64,000 bases of DNA from Polytrichum commune (GCA_950295325.1 OX485803.1:58915554-58979553), one strand, 5' to 3'. Positions 10,885-23,596 are shown, counted from the stretch's first letter. Notes: generated by a model from the sequence alone, not told the origin. Numbers and translations are program-made.

Positions 10885-11537
10885 GGGCCACTTCACACAT
10901 GAGCCAAGAGCCGTGACCATGAAATTGTGAGAGCCCAAAAGAAAGTGTTCCAAGGCCGTCCCAACACACCCCCAAAGTCCTGAAGTTTGGTCACGGGCCC
11001 TCAAGTGGAGTGTGAAGTCATATGTGGCCGCGCCCTCAACCATATGCTATTTCAATGAATGTCAATTCATGTGGGTCTTCACATATGATAAAATAGAATA
11101 AATCAACGGATGTGAGTGTTCAGAGTGCCATTGTCTTCCAGTTTTGTGTTAGGCCTATCTCCAAGAGGTGGTTTTAGAAAAGAGTCCAAGTGACCATGAA
11201 ACATGATCCATTCGATGCCATGTAGGAATCCATGTAGATTTTACATCCATCTTGCATGCACATACTCCGTTGGTCCCTCAAGCGTATTGTGAAGCGAACT
11301 TGGACCGGCTCCGCCTTTTCCACCAATGAGAGTGCTTGAAGTGCAATGGTCGCAGTCTCTCATGCCCCGATCACACCAAACTTTCCCTCTGGTTCCAAAT
11401 GTGAAATTGTTGGGGAGTATGTTCAAAAATAGATATTGGCGCACCATTTTTCACACTATTACAACTGAAGATGCCAACAAATGATGTCAAAATTGGCCGG
11501 TGTGATCAGCCCCTCAATCTCGTATGTGAAGTGGCCC
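10885..11537 (-). mobile_element. PIF/Harbinger-type MITE, GGGCCACTTCACAC family, copy 2 (inverted)
   Basis: The ends are GGGCCACTTCACACATG and TATGTGAAGTGGCCC, flanked by TCA on both sides (10882-10884 and 11538-11540). Its body is the reverse complement of copy 1; shared words include 'accaatgagagtgcttgaag' and 'gtaggaatccatgtaga'. It is longer because of a 140-base insertion at 11369-11508. Confidence 0.85.
11369..11508. mobile_element. Small TIR insertion nested in the inverted PIF MITE
   Basis: The ends are GATCACACC and GGTGTGATC(A), flanked by 'gcccc' on both sides (11364-11368 and 11509-11513). The segment is absent from copy 1 at the corresponding place. The superfamily is not assigned. 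Confidence 0.6.
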
Positions 11538-11540
11538 TCA

Positions 11541-13549
11541 TAATCTCGATGATCACACTTTACCTATACCGTTGTTATTTACTCTAGCCCTAAACATCTT
11601 CAAGGGTTTCTTTAGACGAAATGCATAGTTTGATACCCATTGATCACACTGATCCCACTATTTGTTTAGGTTAGCCCTAACATTGCCAAGGGTTTCTTAA
11701 CCCACAAGCGCCTAAGAGACATTTTATGGTCTCTCCTTCACCTTGGCAATCGGATTGGGGTTTTAAGGAATCTACACTAATACGTGCAATTAGGATGTCA
11801 TTGTGAGTATGTTGTCTCTTCACTCATGCAAATTATTTTGGATTTGAATTATAACACAAAAACCTTATAACTTTGTTTACTCGTTCTTTTCGCAATCGCA
11901 TTGACAAACAAAATTCATGTGATTTGTTACTATGGTAATAAGTATTCATGGGGCAACTTTATTGCACATATCAAGGTACATGATACATGTAACTTTTGAA
12001 GAGTGGTGTTTGTGGGAGGCAATTCTACCTTATGGATAATAAAGAATTATTTGCTCATATTGTTCTTGGGTACTAAGGAAACACTTACTTGTGAGCATTT
12101 TAAGATTATTTAAAAGAGTTTTTGGCTAGACATAGCACCTACATAATAAGTTAAAGGTAGAAAAACCCAATTCCGTTAGTGACCCGATTCCCGACACGTG
12201 CTTCCCCCCCCCAAAGTGGATAACTATGTACTTCAAGATGAACATTAAATGTATTATTTTAAGGACTAACAATGCACCAAGTTGGTTCAAGAAGACAAAT
12301 GTCAACGATTAATACTATTCGCTTTGCTTGGGGGTGGGGGACCACAGGGGGTGCACTCATTGTCAGGGCCAAGAACCACCTACGTGCATGACCATGAAAT
12401 TGATACCCTTGTTATGCAAGATTTTCACCGTTCAAAAAATGATACACGTAAAAATATGTAGCTAGGAAATTCCCTGAAATACATACATAAGTGAAAAATA
12501 AATGAAACATATAGACCCCAATCATATGTAAACACCAACAAATTCATGTGGAAAACATGGCTAAAATACCCTCACTATGACTTATTATTTATCATCGATG
12601 AAATCATTGAGTACTTCTTCATCCATTTGGATGGAACTCATACAAATGTGTTTCTACCATAGACGTCATTATAGCCAGTGCCGCATCAAACAAACTTGTT
12701 GGCAACAATATCATGCCAAATCCCCACCCAAAACCAACTCCTAAAAATCCATAATGCTTGCAAGGCTTATAATTTTATTTTATTTTTATTTTTATTTTTT
12801 AAAAACCACGATTCCAACCGAACCCTAAACCCAAACGCCAAAGAAGCAACCACAAGGATAACCACATACGAATTCCACCCCACTGCGAGTTCCACGATGA
12901 GAAACTTTTAGGGTTTCCAAATGGTGGTCTTTCTCCCTCTCGTCCTAAACCTTGAATTCCAAGGATGAATGTGGTTCACATATTGGATGAAATATTTATT
13001 TGGACCTCTTGTGGATTACCACTTCATTATAATTGACTATGCACCTAAAGGTAGACATACAACTAAATATTATATGAATAATAACCTAGTATATTTACAA
13101 AGCTGGAATAAAGAATACCCGTATCTTATGTATATTTGTAACCCCTACACACAATTAATACCCCTTTTGTGCACCCATGTGGGGTCATACCAACCACATT
13201 GAATGCACTCCCCATAAGGGGGACTATGTGACTAGAAAAGATTAAATGAGGTTAATGACTTTGAACTTTTATAGATTTTTTTTAAAGAAAATTGTGTCAT
13301 GGTAATGTCTTTAATTATGCCCATAACATGATCGCTAATCCAAATAAAAAACTAAAAAATGTGTTTGGCTAATTTCTTTAGGTTAAGTAAGAGACCGCAA
13401 TGCTCAAAGTGTCTGTGACAAGCACTCCTACCTTAGTGATTGGTAAGTTGGCAACGTGAGCCTCTCTCGTTAATTGTTGTCCCAATAGTTTTATCAAGGG
13501 ATATTTTCAAAAGGGATATTTCGAACATGGGGGACCTTTGCACATGAAT
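11541..13549. other. Gap without a recognised gene
   Basis: AT-rich sequence with homopolymer runs. A poly-T/A tract lies at 12770-12800. Frames here are short and resemble nothing I recognise. Confidence 0.5.
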
Positions 13550-16330
13550 CAAGGTCCTCGGGTGACAAATGTTGGAGGTGCATATAAAGAACGTCCACTC
13601 CTACTTATGGCAATATTTGTCTTCACAAATAATTGCAATAGCCAATCACAAAAAACATTCTACAAGGTTCTCCACCAATTGGATTTTGCACAAGGATTGC
13701 CCGCTTGATCCTAGTTTAGGGGACCTCTATAACGTGCGGTCAATGGCGGCTTCAATGGAGACTATCAATAAGGCAATAGATATACATAGTATTTCGACAA
13801 CCAATTAAGATTCCAAAATACCTTCTAAGTATCATATATTTTCAGTTTATTTCAAGAGATGTGGAATTTCATCCTTGAAAACAACAAAATAATTGGGATG
13901 AAATGTATGATAAAACTTATACTTTTGAAGCCAATGCTTCATAGAATTTGTTAGTCGAAGGAAGATGCATTGTTGCCATTCCTCATGCGATTATCTTTTA
14001 GCTCATAAATATTAATTTTAAAGAGAAAGAACAAGTATATGGGTTGTATATACTAGGATAGCTTGAGGCCAACCATTTGAGCATGGTGACTTTACAAGGG
14101 TTATGTCAAAGCAACTCACAACAAATGATTAGTCAAATTAGTCAAATTCTCATTTATTGATGACACTTCATAAACTGCGGGAGCCGAAGAATCTAGTATG
14201 GATAATCTTGTTAGGATTTTGTATAACTTTGGGCTTGCTTTTGGGCCGGAGATTAACTGGCATGAGAGTGTGGTGTACTAGTGCAGCCGAGGGACTCCGC
14301 TGGGATGGGTGGAGAGATATCAATGGATGTGGGCCACAAATGGAGACCTCTCAAAACTACTCGGCACCCCTTTTGACTTACATTTGGAGTTGCAAAATGT
14401 TGATCAATTTTTGTGGACATGGTCAAGGGCAAACTTAAGTATTGGAGTTCCACACACCTGTCACTATTGGGTTGGACTCTCATTGTGACTTGGGTTCTAA
14501 TGTCATTCTTTGGGTTTCGTCGTGGTATGAGCTAGATCCATGAAAGTTTTGGGAAAGATTAGGCTTTGTTGTGCAATGACATATGGTCCAGATATGAGAA
14601 CAAGGCCAAAGCACATGTGAGTTGGGATTACTTCCATGGAGGACAATATGAGAGTGCTCGTGAGTAAATGGATCATTCAAGCAATTTGTTTTGGTCAGTC
14701 AAATCTACAAGTTTTGCGGAGATATCAAATTTTACAGTTGCAACCTTCTTGCCATTGTTTTTGGGGCTCAAACAAAGGTGGGTCAAAAGTTTGGCACCTC
14801 ACCGCTCAGTTGTGGAAGGTGGTGGAGCAACAATTACTTTGCTCTCCCCGTCGGTTGCGGAGGACATTTTGCAACTTAACCTTTGGTGGAAGATTGGGTG
14901 CCGAAGTTTATATTATGGCATCACCATAGATAGGGCTTTTATTCTTTACTAAAAAAGATGATTGAGATACTTCAAATATATTTATAATCCGTGTTAGGAA
15001 TGATTTTTTGGAATGAAAGGAAACATGTTTTAAACTTTCCTTTGCTAAGGTCTATTATGATTAATGGGTCAAGTTGTTGGCACTCTATGGTTTTTCCATG
15101 AGAAGATGCTCATCCAACATGGTGCTCAACCCACATCATAGGAATGGTTTGGCTTGAACAAAAACCTCGAGGATGCACTTCTAGGATGGGTGGTTAGTGT
15201 CAAGTACCTTAAGGATTATAGTGTTTGGTCTAGTGCAATTTAGCACCAAGTTTATGGGTACATTCCCTAAGTCAAGTGTCGGGTTTCAATACTTTACTCT
15301 TACGGAGGTGAAACCAAATGCGAGGAACACAACATCACCCATAGCCTTCTCGTGTCGGATGTCTCGGGTCAGGGTGGACATACTTGCATGAGGGAGCGCC
15401 CTAACTCAACTCACTATTATCTTTGGAAAGTTGGATCAATTTTTCTTTGAACTTGCATGTTGATGATGATTGGATGTAACTCCTTTCATGACATATTATG
15501 CCAAGATTTGGATGAAATGGATTACTACTCAAAAGATTCTTAAGACGACGATTCCTTACAAACGGCGGAATGAAATTTCTCCATCCACCAATCCAAGGTA
15601 GAATATCATTTGGTACAAACACAAGACACATAAAGAGGCAACTTTCCTTTGGTCAGTTATGCACAAGGTAGTGGCAACGAATGAATGGTTGGCTAAATCT
15701 CAATGGATATTGACTACAGTTGTCCACACTATGGTTCACAATCAGTGGAGTCGGTGGAACACATATTCTTCAATTGCATGCTTGCTCAACAAGTTTGGCG
15801 CAATGCGGCCAACATCATATGGCAACTCTTTGCCAACAAGGTAACTTTGGCCCTCATAAATCTCTTTCAATGATGCAATGTCTCTTTGATCAACCCCTTA
15901 GCAAATCTTTAAAGCCTTTTCACCACATTTGGATTTTCTCAAGAAGTGGCCTTATGTGGGTTATATGGTGTCAACGAAATGATTTGGTTTTTAATGATCT
16001 TCAATGGCCAGTAGAGAAAACACATCAAGTTATGTGGGATTCCTTACTTGACTATGGTGGACTTTGAGTGGCAATGGACCCTCGCAAATTTGGAAAAAAA
16101 CGCCGGACGTGGCTCATCAAGATGTCCTTAATGAATTTGATTTGGTTTGGTGTGTCAGAGGTCTTATTGTTACTTGTAACAATTTAGTGGTTACTTGGAC
16201 ATTTAGGCCCCGGATGGGGATTATTTCTTGAAGTCCCCTTGGTTTACGTTGTTTTTGTCAAGGTGGTTGTATTTTCCCCTTGCAATTGAATTTGATCAAT
16301 TTGTGCCCAAACAATGTAAAAATTAAGGGT
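13550..16330 (+). pseudogene. Decayed plant L1-type LINE (ORF2 C-terminal half)
   Basis: Read in three frames, conserved ORF2 pieces appear in order. CPLDPSL (about 13695) resembles the RT QGCPLSPxLF region. LLGTPFDLHLE (about 14365) resembles the RT YLGxPFG region. KAKAHVSWDY (about 14610) precedes the segment ending in SKWIIQA. Then come LFLGLKQRW and EDILQLNLWW (14755-14890). Finally a zf-RVT-like module shows ATFLWSVMHKV (about 15640), VEHIFFNC (about 15750) and WCQRNDLVFNDLQWP (about 15975). Many frame changes and stops are present, so it is dead. The 5' half, with the endonuclease and early RT motifs, was not found and the copy is probably 5'-truncated. No clear poly-A tail or target duplication was placed, so both ends are approximate. 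Confidence 0.85.
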
Positions 16331-16977
16331 TATATGTATGTCGTAAACATGATATGGTGGTTGTTTCTGCCCTCTCTTCAACTCATCACCCCTTCCAAGA
16401 CCATCAAGGTTTGGGCATTGCTAGCATGTTACATGATGCATATGTGACATGCGTGCACATGATCCTTGACAATTGTCAGATTTTCATGTATACTATAGTT
16501 GGCAATTATAAAACGAGCAGTTATGGTAGACTCTAGACATTCAATATGTTCGGGTCAACTTTTGACTTCAAAAATTCAAAATAATTTTGATTTAAGGAAT
16601 AAAATTACAACAACAAAAATTACAACCATCATGATATCTATCTTCCTACATGAAAAAAATTGCACCACCTTAAACTTCTCCAAATTTGACGCAAAATCCC
16701 TTAAGCGATCGGTTATAGGCGCCTCCACTCTACATGCAAACACCTCCAATCCACTATTATATAGAAGCTAGTGGGTGAGCGGCCTATATGGAAACTTGGC
16801 GTTAGCATATCGATCAGATGTCTCACATCCTAGTAGAAGTTGGCTACTTGGAAAAACAAACCATTTAAGACCCATCTACGTTATATTATGTTGCCTTGCA
16901 AGTCATGCGGCAAAGCATTGAGATTGCAGTACCAAGTTCCAACTTCTATTGTTCTTTGCCTAAACAATGATTCAATT
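16331..16977. other. Gap without a recognised gene
   Basis: AT-rich sequence between the LINE and a hAT MITE. No domain or repeat was recognised. Confidence 0.4.
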
Positions 16978-17410
16978 TAGTATTTAGGGAGCTTTTTGGG
17001 ATAATCAGTTGAGATCCTAGTGTTTCCAAGTCCAACCGGTTCCACGTTGACATCTTTCAGTGTTTCTTTTATGACTTGAGATATGTTCTTTACATTCCTC
17101 TTACATGGTCGGTGATATTCCTGAAGTCTTGAACTCCAACCAATTATCTCTCATTACTCAACCAGTTCATCTATAACTACACTAGATATCATATTTAGTG
17201 TCACTTACTAATGGGAATTACACAACGCTATGTCTATTTAGTGGATATCTTCTATTTTACCAACAAATATTAAGTTGATTGTTTGGACACTATAAAACAC
17301 TAACAACTTTACAATTACATCAGCAAGTAAAAAGACAGGGCACTCTGGAACTCCAAATAGTAAGTGACACTAGATACCTTATTTAGTGTAACTGTCGGTG
17401 TTATGTGTTT
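16978..17410 (+). mobile_element. hAT-type MITE, family C copy 2 (with a nested MITE)
   Basis: The body shares 'tttccaagtccaaccggtt' with copy 1 and 'tcttgaac' and 'tggtcggtgat' with other copies. It is interrupted at 17178-17390 by a TA-flanked MITE and resumes with 'actgtcggtg'. No clean 8-base duplication is visible, so the ends are approximate. Confidence 0.6.
17178..17390. mobile_element. TA-flanked MITE, family F copy 1, nested in hAT MITE
   Basis: It is an almost perfect long inverted repeat. The left arm is TACACTAGATATCATATT and continues 'tagtgtcacttacta'; the right arm mirrors this and ends TTTAGTGTA. TA is duplicated in the host 'aactaac' context. Copies lie at 54608-54827 and 59581-59801. 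Confidence 0.8.
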
Positions 17411-17418
17411 GTTGTTTC

Positions 17419-18033
17419 CAGTGCTCAAAATTGAAGCCCTCATATGAATTTCATTTTGAAGGGCTCTGAAATTTCAGCATTGCAATTGAAGGGCATATCT
17501 AAATCTAGGACGTCAATGGACATTTTCAAAGAAACATAAAACTTGTATTAAAATTATGCAGGATTTGCATGGTACATGCTTCTAGTTGCACCGAAAGGAT
17601 TTGTATAAGCTGCACCAGATTGAATCAAAAGCTTGAGTGGTCCCAGATCACCAAAACTTTGAAGTTTAAGAGAAACTTAGAAAGTGTAAGCTACACCAGA
17701 CTAAATCATAAGCTTGATTGGACTAACTGATCGGAAGCTTCAAAGTTCAAACCACCGGAGCTTGGAAGCTGAATCATTCAAGAATCGGAATTCTCAAGTT
17801 TTGAACTAATTCCCATCTGGATCTGAGATCTGGAGCCCAAAGTTAGACAACTGGAGTTAAACAACTACTTGAGATGATGAAAAGTACTTGAAGGGTACTA
17901 TTTATCCAGCACTTCAAGTGACGGGAGCACTTAGACATGAGGATTATGTTTTGAAGGGTTGTTTTCCTTGAGGTATTTTTTGAAGTCCCAAAACCCATTT
18001 GAAGGGCACTGAAGACTTCAATTTTGAGCACTG
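17419..18033. mobile_element. Non-autonomous hAT element with perfect 8-bp target duplication
   Basis: Terminal repeats are CAGTGCTCAAAATTGAAG and CTTCAATTTTGAGCACTG, and the direct repeat GTTGTTTC lies on both sides (17411-17418 and 18034-18041). CAGTG-type ends with an 8-base duplication identify hAT. The inside repeats words such as 'gaagggc', 'ctacaccaga' and 'aaatcataagctt'. It has no transposase. The perfect duplication suggests a fairly recent insertion. Confidence 0.92.
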
Positions 18034-18041
18034 GTTGTTTC

Positions 18042-19089
18042 AGTTGGCAAGGAATTTTCGAATGCAATGAATGGCCGTGCTGTTGCAAATGCCGGTGCTG
18101 GTAAAAATATCTGAGGAATAAAATGCATGGGCCAGCAATCGATGCGACAAAAGCCAAAAAGCTCTCCAGTCCCCACAATTTTGCCTGGCTCAAAGTTAAT
18201 TTATCCAAGTCAAAAACTACATATTATATACAGAAGGGCGAAATGTTTCTATTCAATGGCTCCCGTAAAAGGTAAACTCAATTACCAAATTACCAAGCTC
18301 GTGAAAACATTTCAATAACATGTCTTCCTTCAAATCCTCTCATACAAATTCAATACAACTTGGAATATATAAATAACCAACGTCGGGCAATCCAACGTCT
18401 CAAGAATTCTCTTGGTGCATGGTGGGATATACTACATACCTTGCAGTGGGTGGGCTCTTGGGTTCCTACTTATCTAATTAGTTTTTTTCCCATCAAGTAA
18501 ATAGAAGATTTCATAGTGGGAGTCAAAACACCAACCACTCCATTTGGAATCGGGTTCCTCTCCACTATCACCCAGTAGTTTAGGGTCATCTCGGACCATA
18601 CAACTTGGACAAGAAACCACAGCCTATTTCCCAAGCTTTTATAGAGTTCTCTCACACTTGTAGAACCTTAGGGAGCCTAGACTTCGCTAGAGCATATGAA
18701 TGCATAAAATGCTTGCCTTCCCCAGTTTGTGGTCAATTCAATCTTCTTTGGTCGCACTATATCATAAGTAACATAACATTAGTCACCACACATCTTTAGT
18801 TGGGTGGACGACATAATCCTTGGGGTATAATCACAACATCTTGTAAATTTTTGCACTCCTTGCTATGAATGTCAGCCTAATGATGAAGGAAGACCTTGCT
18901 CTGTTGAGTTATGCTATGAAAACCATTATTGAAGTTTAAATCTTTTTTGAAACAATCTTTCCATATAATAGTTGGTGCTTATGCACATTTGATGTTCACA
19001 TCATCTACTGAGGGGGAGGGCAAACAAGGAAGGGGAGGGTCAAAACATTACTTAGTATACCACAAGATATTTGTTAGCACACTAACATA
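18042..19089. other. Gap without a recognised gene
   Basis: No domain-bearing frame and no terminal repeats were recognised. Confidence 0.45.
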
Positions 19090-19588
19090 ATGTGTCATGA
19101 TGTTACATTGATGCTTAAGTCGTTGACCATTATTGTAACTTGCCATATGCCTCATAATAGGGTAAGTGACATTATTATGCACGTGACACTAAATGTTATA
19201 ATCGGTATAGACAATTTAAGGATCTTTGAACCCCATGTAAGGGTTATGTTAGCTAAATTAGTATGCTCAATAATCTTACGATGTCTATGCTTAGGTTACA
19301 AAATGGTCAACTAGTTGACCCTAAGTGTAAACACATGACACTTGGCATTGGTTTGCTTGAAAATATCTTCCTCTAGCATACTAAAACATAAAACTAGCAT
19401 CTCGAGCATTCCAATGTGCTACACTAAAAAATGTAAATAGTTATGCGCTTAAAAAGATTTACCTATATTGACAAGTAGATTCATATTGATAATTAATAGA
19501 AGTGACACTACTAGGCCTCTAGGCATCTAGTTTAGACTATTCACCAATAATGCACGTGACACTAAATACCAGGAATGATGTAGTGAAC
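19090..19588. mobile_element. Rearranged copy of the GGTATTTAGTGTCA MITE family
   Basis: About 19140-19205 matches the left end of the 44324-44922 element in reverse ('aatagggtaagtgacattatta'-type words). From about 19255 to 19588 it matches the right half in forward orientation ('acatgacacttgg', 'ccaatgtgctacacta', 'gtgacactaaatacca'). Part of the copy has therefore been inverted. Confidence 0.6.
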
Positions 19589-20260
19589 TTAAATTGAGAT
19601 GAATCACCAACCAACCTACAAGAAATCAAATTTCCTTTTCACCCCCTTGGTAGGTGTTAGGAATCCAAACCACACTACGTGATTGCACTCAATGTGTAAG
19701 GTCCCTAGTTGGTCATTCTTGTAAGAAAGTATGCTTATGTGGTGCAAGTTGGAGGACATATTCCTACATCCATTGAACCTTCCTCAAGAGTGAAAAGTTG
19801 TTAATTCATGCCAACCTTCAAATGAGTCAACACCAAGTTTCATTTCTTGACAATTCAAGGACTTCACTAAAGGTTTTGGTGGACCATGTCTTTGATTCAC
19901 CCTTCACTCCAAGCTATGGTTTTTTTAATGGCAATTTGACTCTATAAATGGAGGAATTTATAAAGTCCATTATTGAGTCATTCATGAGCCTTGCCGTTAG
20001 AAGCAAAATCCATTAAAAACACAAATAGAGTTTGAGCCTCCAAACAATTGCTTTTGTTTTGTTTGTTTGTTTGTTTGTTACGTAGAGGGTTCTCTATTCC
20101 GACACAAAAATAATTATTTTCCCTTCAATTTTTACCACGTGTCATGCTCATATTCGCTAAGACCTACTTGATCCCGTGTGAAATTCACATTCTAGCACAT
20201 GTAAAGATGAAATAGAGAGCCCTCTATGGTATTTTTAGTTGTTGGTATTTTGAACAATGG
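19589..20260. other. Gap without a recognised gene
   Basis: Contains a (TTTG)n-like run near 20055-20078. Otherwise nothing was recognised. Confidence 0.45.
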
Positions 20261-20692
20261 CAATAGAGTTATCCGTAAAGTAAAGCAAATGGAATCATGG
20301 GTTTAGTCCCAAACCACGAGTTTATGAGAATTAACACAAACTCATATAAGTTTTCTTAATGCTTAGATAACCCTACACAAAGAGCGGTGTTGGGCTATTA
20401 AAAACCAACTTTCTAGCTTGTCCTACTAGGATGGATGGAGCAAGCTAGCCTTGCATAAGCTAATTTGGGATTTAGGACAACATGTCCCATGCGCATACCT
20501 TACTTTAGATCCTAAAACTATCTAAGAGTTTTTGAGATGGAAAAAGGACAAGGTCCCAAAATTTTCACCCTACTTTCAAAACATGCTCTGATACATGACG
20601 AGTTAACAAGCTCTTAATAGAATTTTCTCTCAAAGAAAGATCAAACCCATGGTTTTGTCCCTCTTTTGAAGGACTTTACAAATAACTCTATC
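20261..20692. mobile_element. TIR element, family D copy 1
   Basis: The left end is CAATAGAGTTATCCGTAAAG and the right end CTTTACAAATAACTCTAT, which are inverted repeats of about 19 bases. The body shares 'gcttgtcctactaggatgg', 'gctagccttgcata' and 'tcccaaaattttcaccc' with 46030-46686. There is no coding capacity, and the superfamily is not assigned. Confidence 0.75.
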
Positions 20693-21993
20693 GTTTTGTC
20701 ATTTTTGCAAGGCACGAGACTTAGTGCACGCCTTGATAACACTCAACAAATGTGTTTGGAGCATTAAGCGATTCTAAATTGTTGCAATTGATTGAATCAA
20801 ACATTTTCCGCATGATTGCCATTTGTCTCATTTGGGCCCAAAGGGCCCCAAAATCCATTTCAATACATTGTAAACTGAAACTTGTATATTCCATCAATTG
20901 CAAAGTGTCACAATTCCATTTGTGCCGCATTTAAGTGTGACATTCTCGTGTTTTCATGTTATCACGTGACCGAAACTCGTTTGCTACCTATTCACATTCA
21001 TCCATGCCCTCTTTACAAAACAACAAGACTTGTTGACATCACGACCACCCAAATTATTTTACCAAATCTACTTTAGTGATGTAAATTCTACAAAAACAAC
21101 AAATAGGATCTAACGAATTTAAATTGTTTGAGCACATTGCAATGCAACATGCTCCATTTCACTACATGGAGATTAGTACCAAAGAGTTTTGTGAAAACGT
21201 TGAAGTTTGTGAGTAATTGATTTTAATGATGCTTAGAGCGTGATTTAGTGTGGCTCAAGTCCCTTGTTCCCAAATCCATTTTTAAATGTGTTGCAATTGC
21301 TATATGGCAACATGATAATCTTAGTACCATTCACTGTAGGACACATGGTGTAAGGTAGATGATGCTACAACCAACATCCCACCCTAAATCAACACCCTAA
21401 AATCTGCACAATAAGTACATGTTGATTATGAGTATGCCCATCACCTTAACGTTAGACTTATATGTTGGTTTTGAGTCATCTACCAATACAAATTAAAACC
21501 CTAATAAGTATTGCATACGGAATTTAAACATTGCATACTCTGGTGTATTGGAGTCTCTTGTTAACTTGTTTAAAATCTTATTATTTGTATTAACGCTCAA
21601 CACCTAATGCAAGGGTTTTAGCACCATCTACCTTATATGAAGAGTGGCGCTTGCTCCCTTTATGCTCACACAAAAATGAGTAAAGGAGGACAAACGAACA
21701 TCTCACATCATTGTTTTCCACCAATGTTCCTTTTTCTTCTTCTTTTTTCTTCTTTTCTCGGAGAGGCACACTATCACACATGCATCAATACTAGGCCGAC
21801 AATTTAAAGGGTGTAAATACAAGCTTTCACAATCGGATTAAAGCATGTGGATTTGAGTAGTGGGTGGTTGGATGTGGATCTAAAAACCGACTCCTAATGA
21901 CACATGTTAAACAAAAACTTTGGATTGGGTGTTAAAAAAATTCTTAACCATCTCATACTCAATAGTCAACATAGTTGTGTGTGTGGGGAGACC
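20693..21993. other. Gap with dispersed repeat family J
   Basis: Bases about 21355-21625 match 51363-51780: shared words include 'tcaacacc', 'gtacatgttgat', 'gtcatctaccaatacaa' and 'gcaccatctacctta'. The rest holds no recognised gene. Confidence 0.5.
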
Positions 21994-23343
21994 TACCGTA
22001 CGTTAAGGGCAGCTTCGGCGCTCTCTTGCCGAATAATTATTAAAAGTAAAAAAACAGTGTTCGGCGGCAAAAAAAAAATTACTAAAAATTTCGGCATTTT
22101 AAATAGTTTAATAATGCAATTTCGGCATACATCCAAGAAGTTATTATCTAACAGTAAACAAGGATGTTTATTCACGATTTCACAATTTGTGTGAAGAGTT
22201 TTACAAAAGATATAAATCTTTCACGATTTTGTAAAGAGTTGAGAATGCTCTGTGCTTTATACAAGTAGAGTGGAGTTGTGTTCAACAATGCATATGGGAT
22301 ATGTAAAGTTTGAGGTGAAGCACCTAGTTAGACTTCATTTTTATAACACGCATAACTTTTGCATAGAGTCTTCAAATGACATAAAATTTGTTGGAGGTGA
22401 AAGATTACTTGATTTCTAAACTTTTCTTAGAGCAACAAAATTCCAAAAAAGTTGATCTTCTATGCACAAATGAGCTCCGAAAAACTGTTATGAACGCATT
22501 TTGATTTTTTGATTTTTACACGGCTGCAATGTTTTGTCCATATCTTTCGCATAAAGACTTATTTTGACACAAAACTTGTTGGAGGTGGAAGATTACTTGA
22601 TTTCTAAACTTTTCATAGAGCAACAAAATTCCAAAAAAGTTGATCTTCTATGCACAAATGAGCTCCGAAAAACTGTTATGAACGCATTTTAATTTTTTGA
22701 TCTTTACACGGCTGCAATGTTTTGTCCATATCTTTCGCATAAAGACTTATTTTGACACAAAACTTGTTGGAGGTGGAAGATTACTTGATTTCTAAACTTT
22801 TCATAGAGCAACAAAATTCCAAAAAAGTTGATCTTCTATGCACAAATGAGCTCCGAAAAACTGTTATGAACGCATTTTAATTTTTTGATCTTTACACAGC
22901 TGCAATGTTTTGTCCATATCTTTTGCATAAAGATTTATTTTGACACAAAACTTGTTGGGGGTGGAAGATTACTTGATTTCTCAACTTTTGTTAGTTGGAC
23001 AAAATTCTATAAAACTTCATCTTCTATGCTCAATTGGACTCCAAAAAATTGTGTACAACACATCTGAAAAGCCTCACTTAGAGTCTTGCTACTTCTTAAC
23101 CCATATTCTTTGTGGACTAGTGTAAGTGAGCTTGATTACAAAAGGAGCACCTTCTCTCCATCAGAATTCATATATGCTTCCAGTGTAAGTAAAATTCTAG
23201 TGAGAAGTAAAAATTTCTTACTTTTTGGCAATTTTGAAAATTAATTAATTTTATATTCGGCAAAAAATGTCAATAATTTTCCAAAATTTTCGGCGTCTAT
23301 TTTTAGAATTATTTTGTGCCGAAGCTGCCCTTAAAGTACGGTA
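21994..23343. mobile_element. 1.35-kb TIR element carrying a 188-bp tandem array
   Basis: Ends are inverted repeats: the left has CCGTAC then TTAAGGGCAGCTTCGGC, and the right mirrors this with GCCGAAGCTGCCCTTAA then GTACGG. Subterminal TTCGGC words recur on both sides (left near 22042, 22081 and 22125; right near 23254, 23290 and 23319), the kind of clustered motif that transposases bind. TA lies just outside both ends. There is no transposase, and the superfamily is uncertain (mariner-, CACTA- or MULE-like are all possible). Confidence 0.8.
22333..23084 (+). repeat. Tandem array, 188-bp unit, four copies
   Basis: The phrase 'ggctgcaatgttttgtcc' recurs from 22521, 22709 and 22897 (the last with one change), exactly 188 bases apart, and 'gattacttgatttct' recurs in every unit. 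The first unit (from 22333) and the last are more diverged than the middle two, which are nearly identical. The whole array sits inside the TIR element at 21994-23343. Confidence 0.92.
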
Positions 23344-23596
23344 TACAACCATTTGATGAGCTTGAGAATCTTCACTTTGATAACAAATAAGATACTCTTA
23401 ATTTGTAGGAGAACTCAAATGATCATGAGGAAAGTGACTACATACATGATTTGAATCAAAAATCGTCTCACACTAATTGCGTGTTTTGCATCCTCCAAGA
23501 AGTAGATGCAAAGCTGCGAGTGAAAATTTGAAGGGCCGCTTACTTCAAAAGAGCATTGGTGTCATTAAAAGAGGGGAGTAAGTACACCCAAAATGA

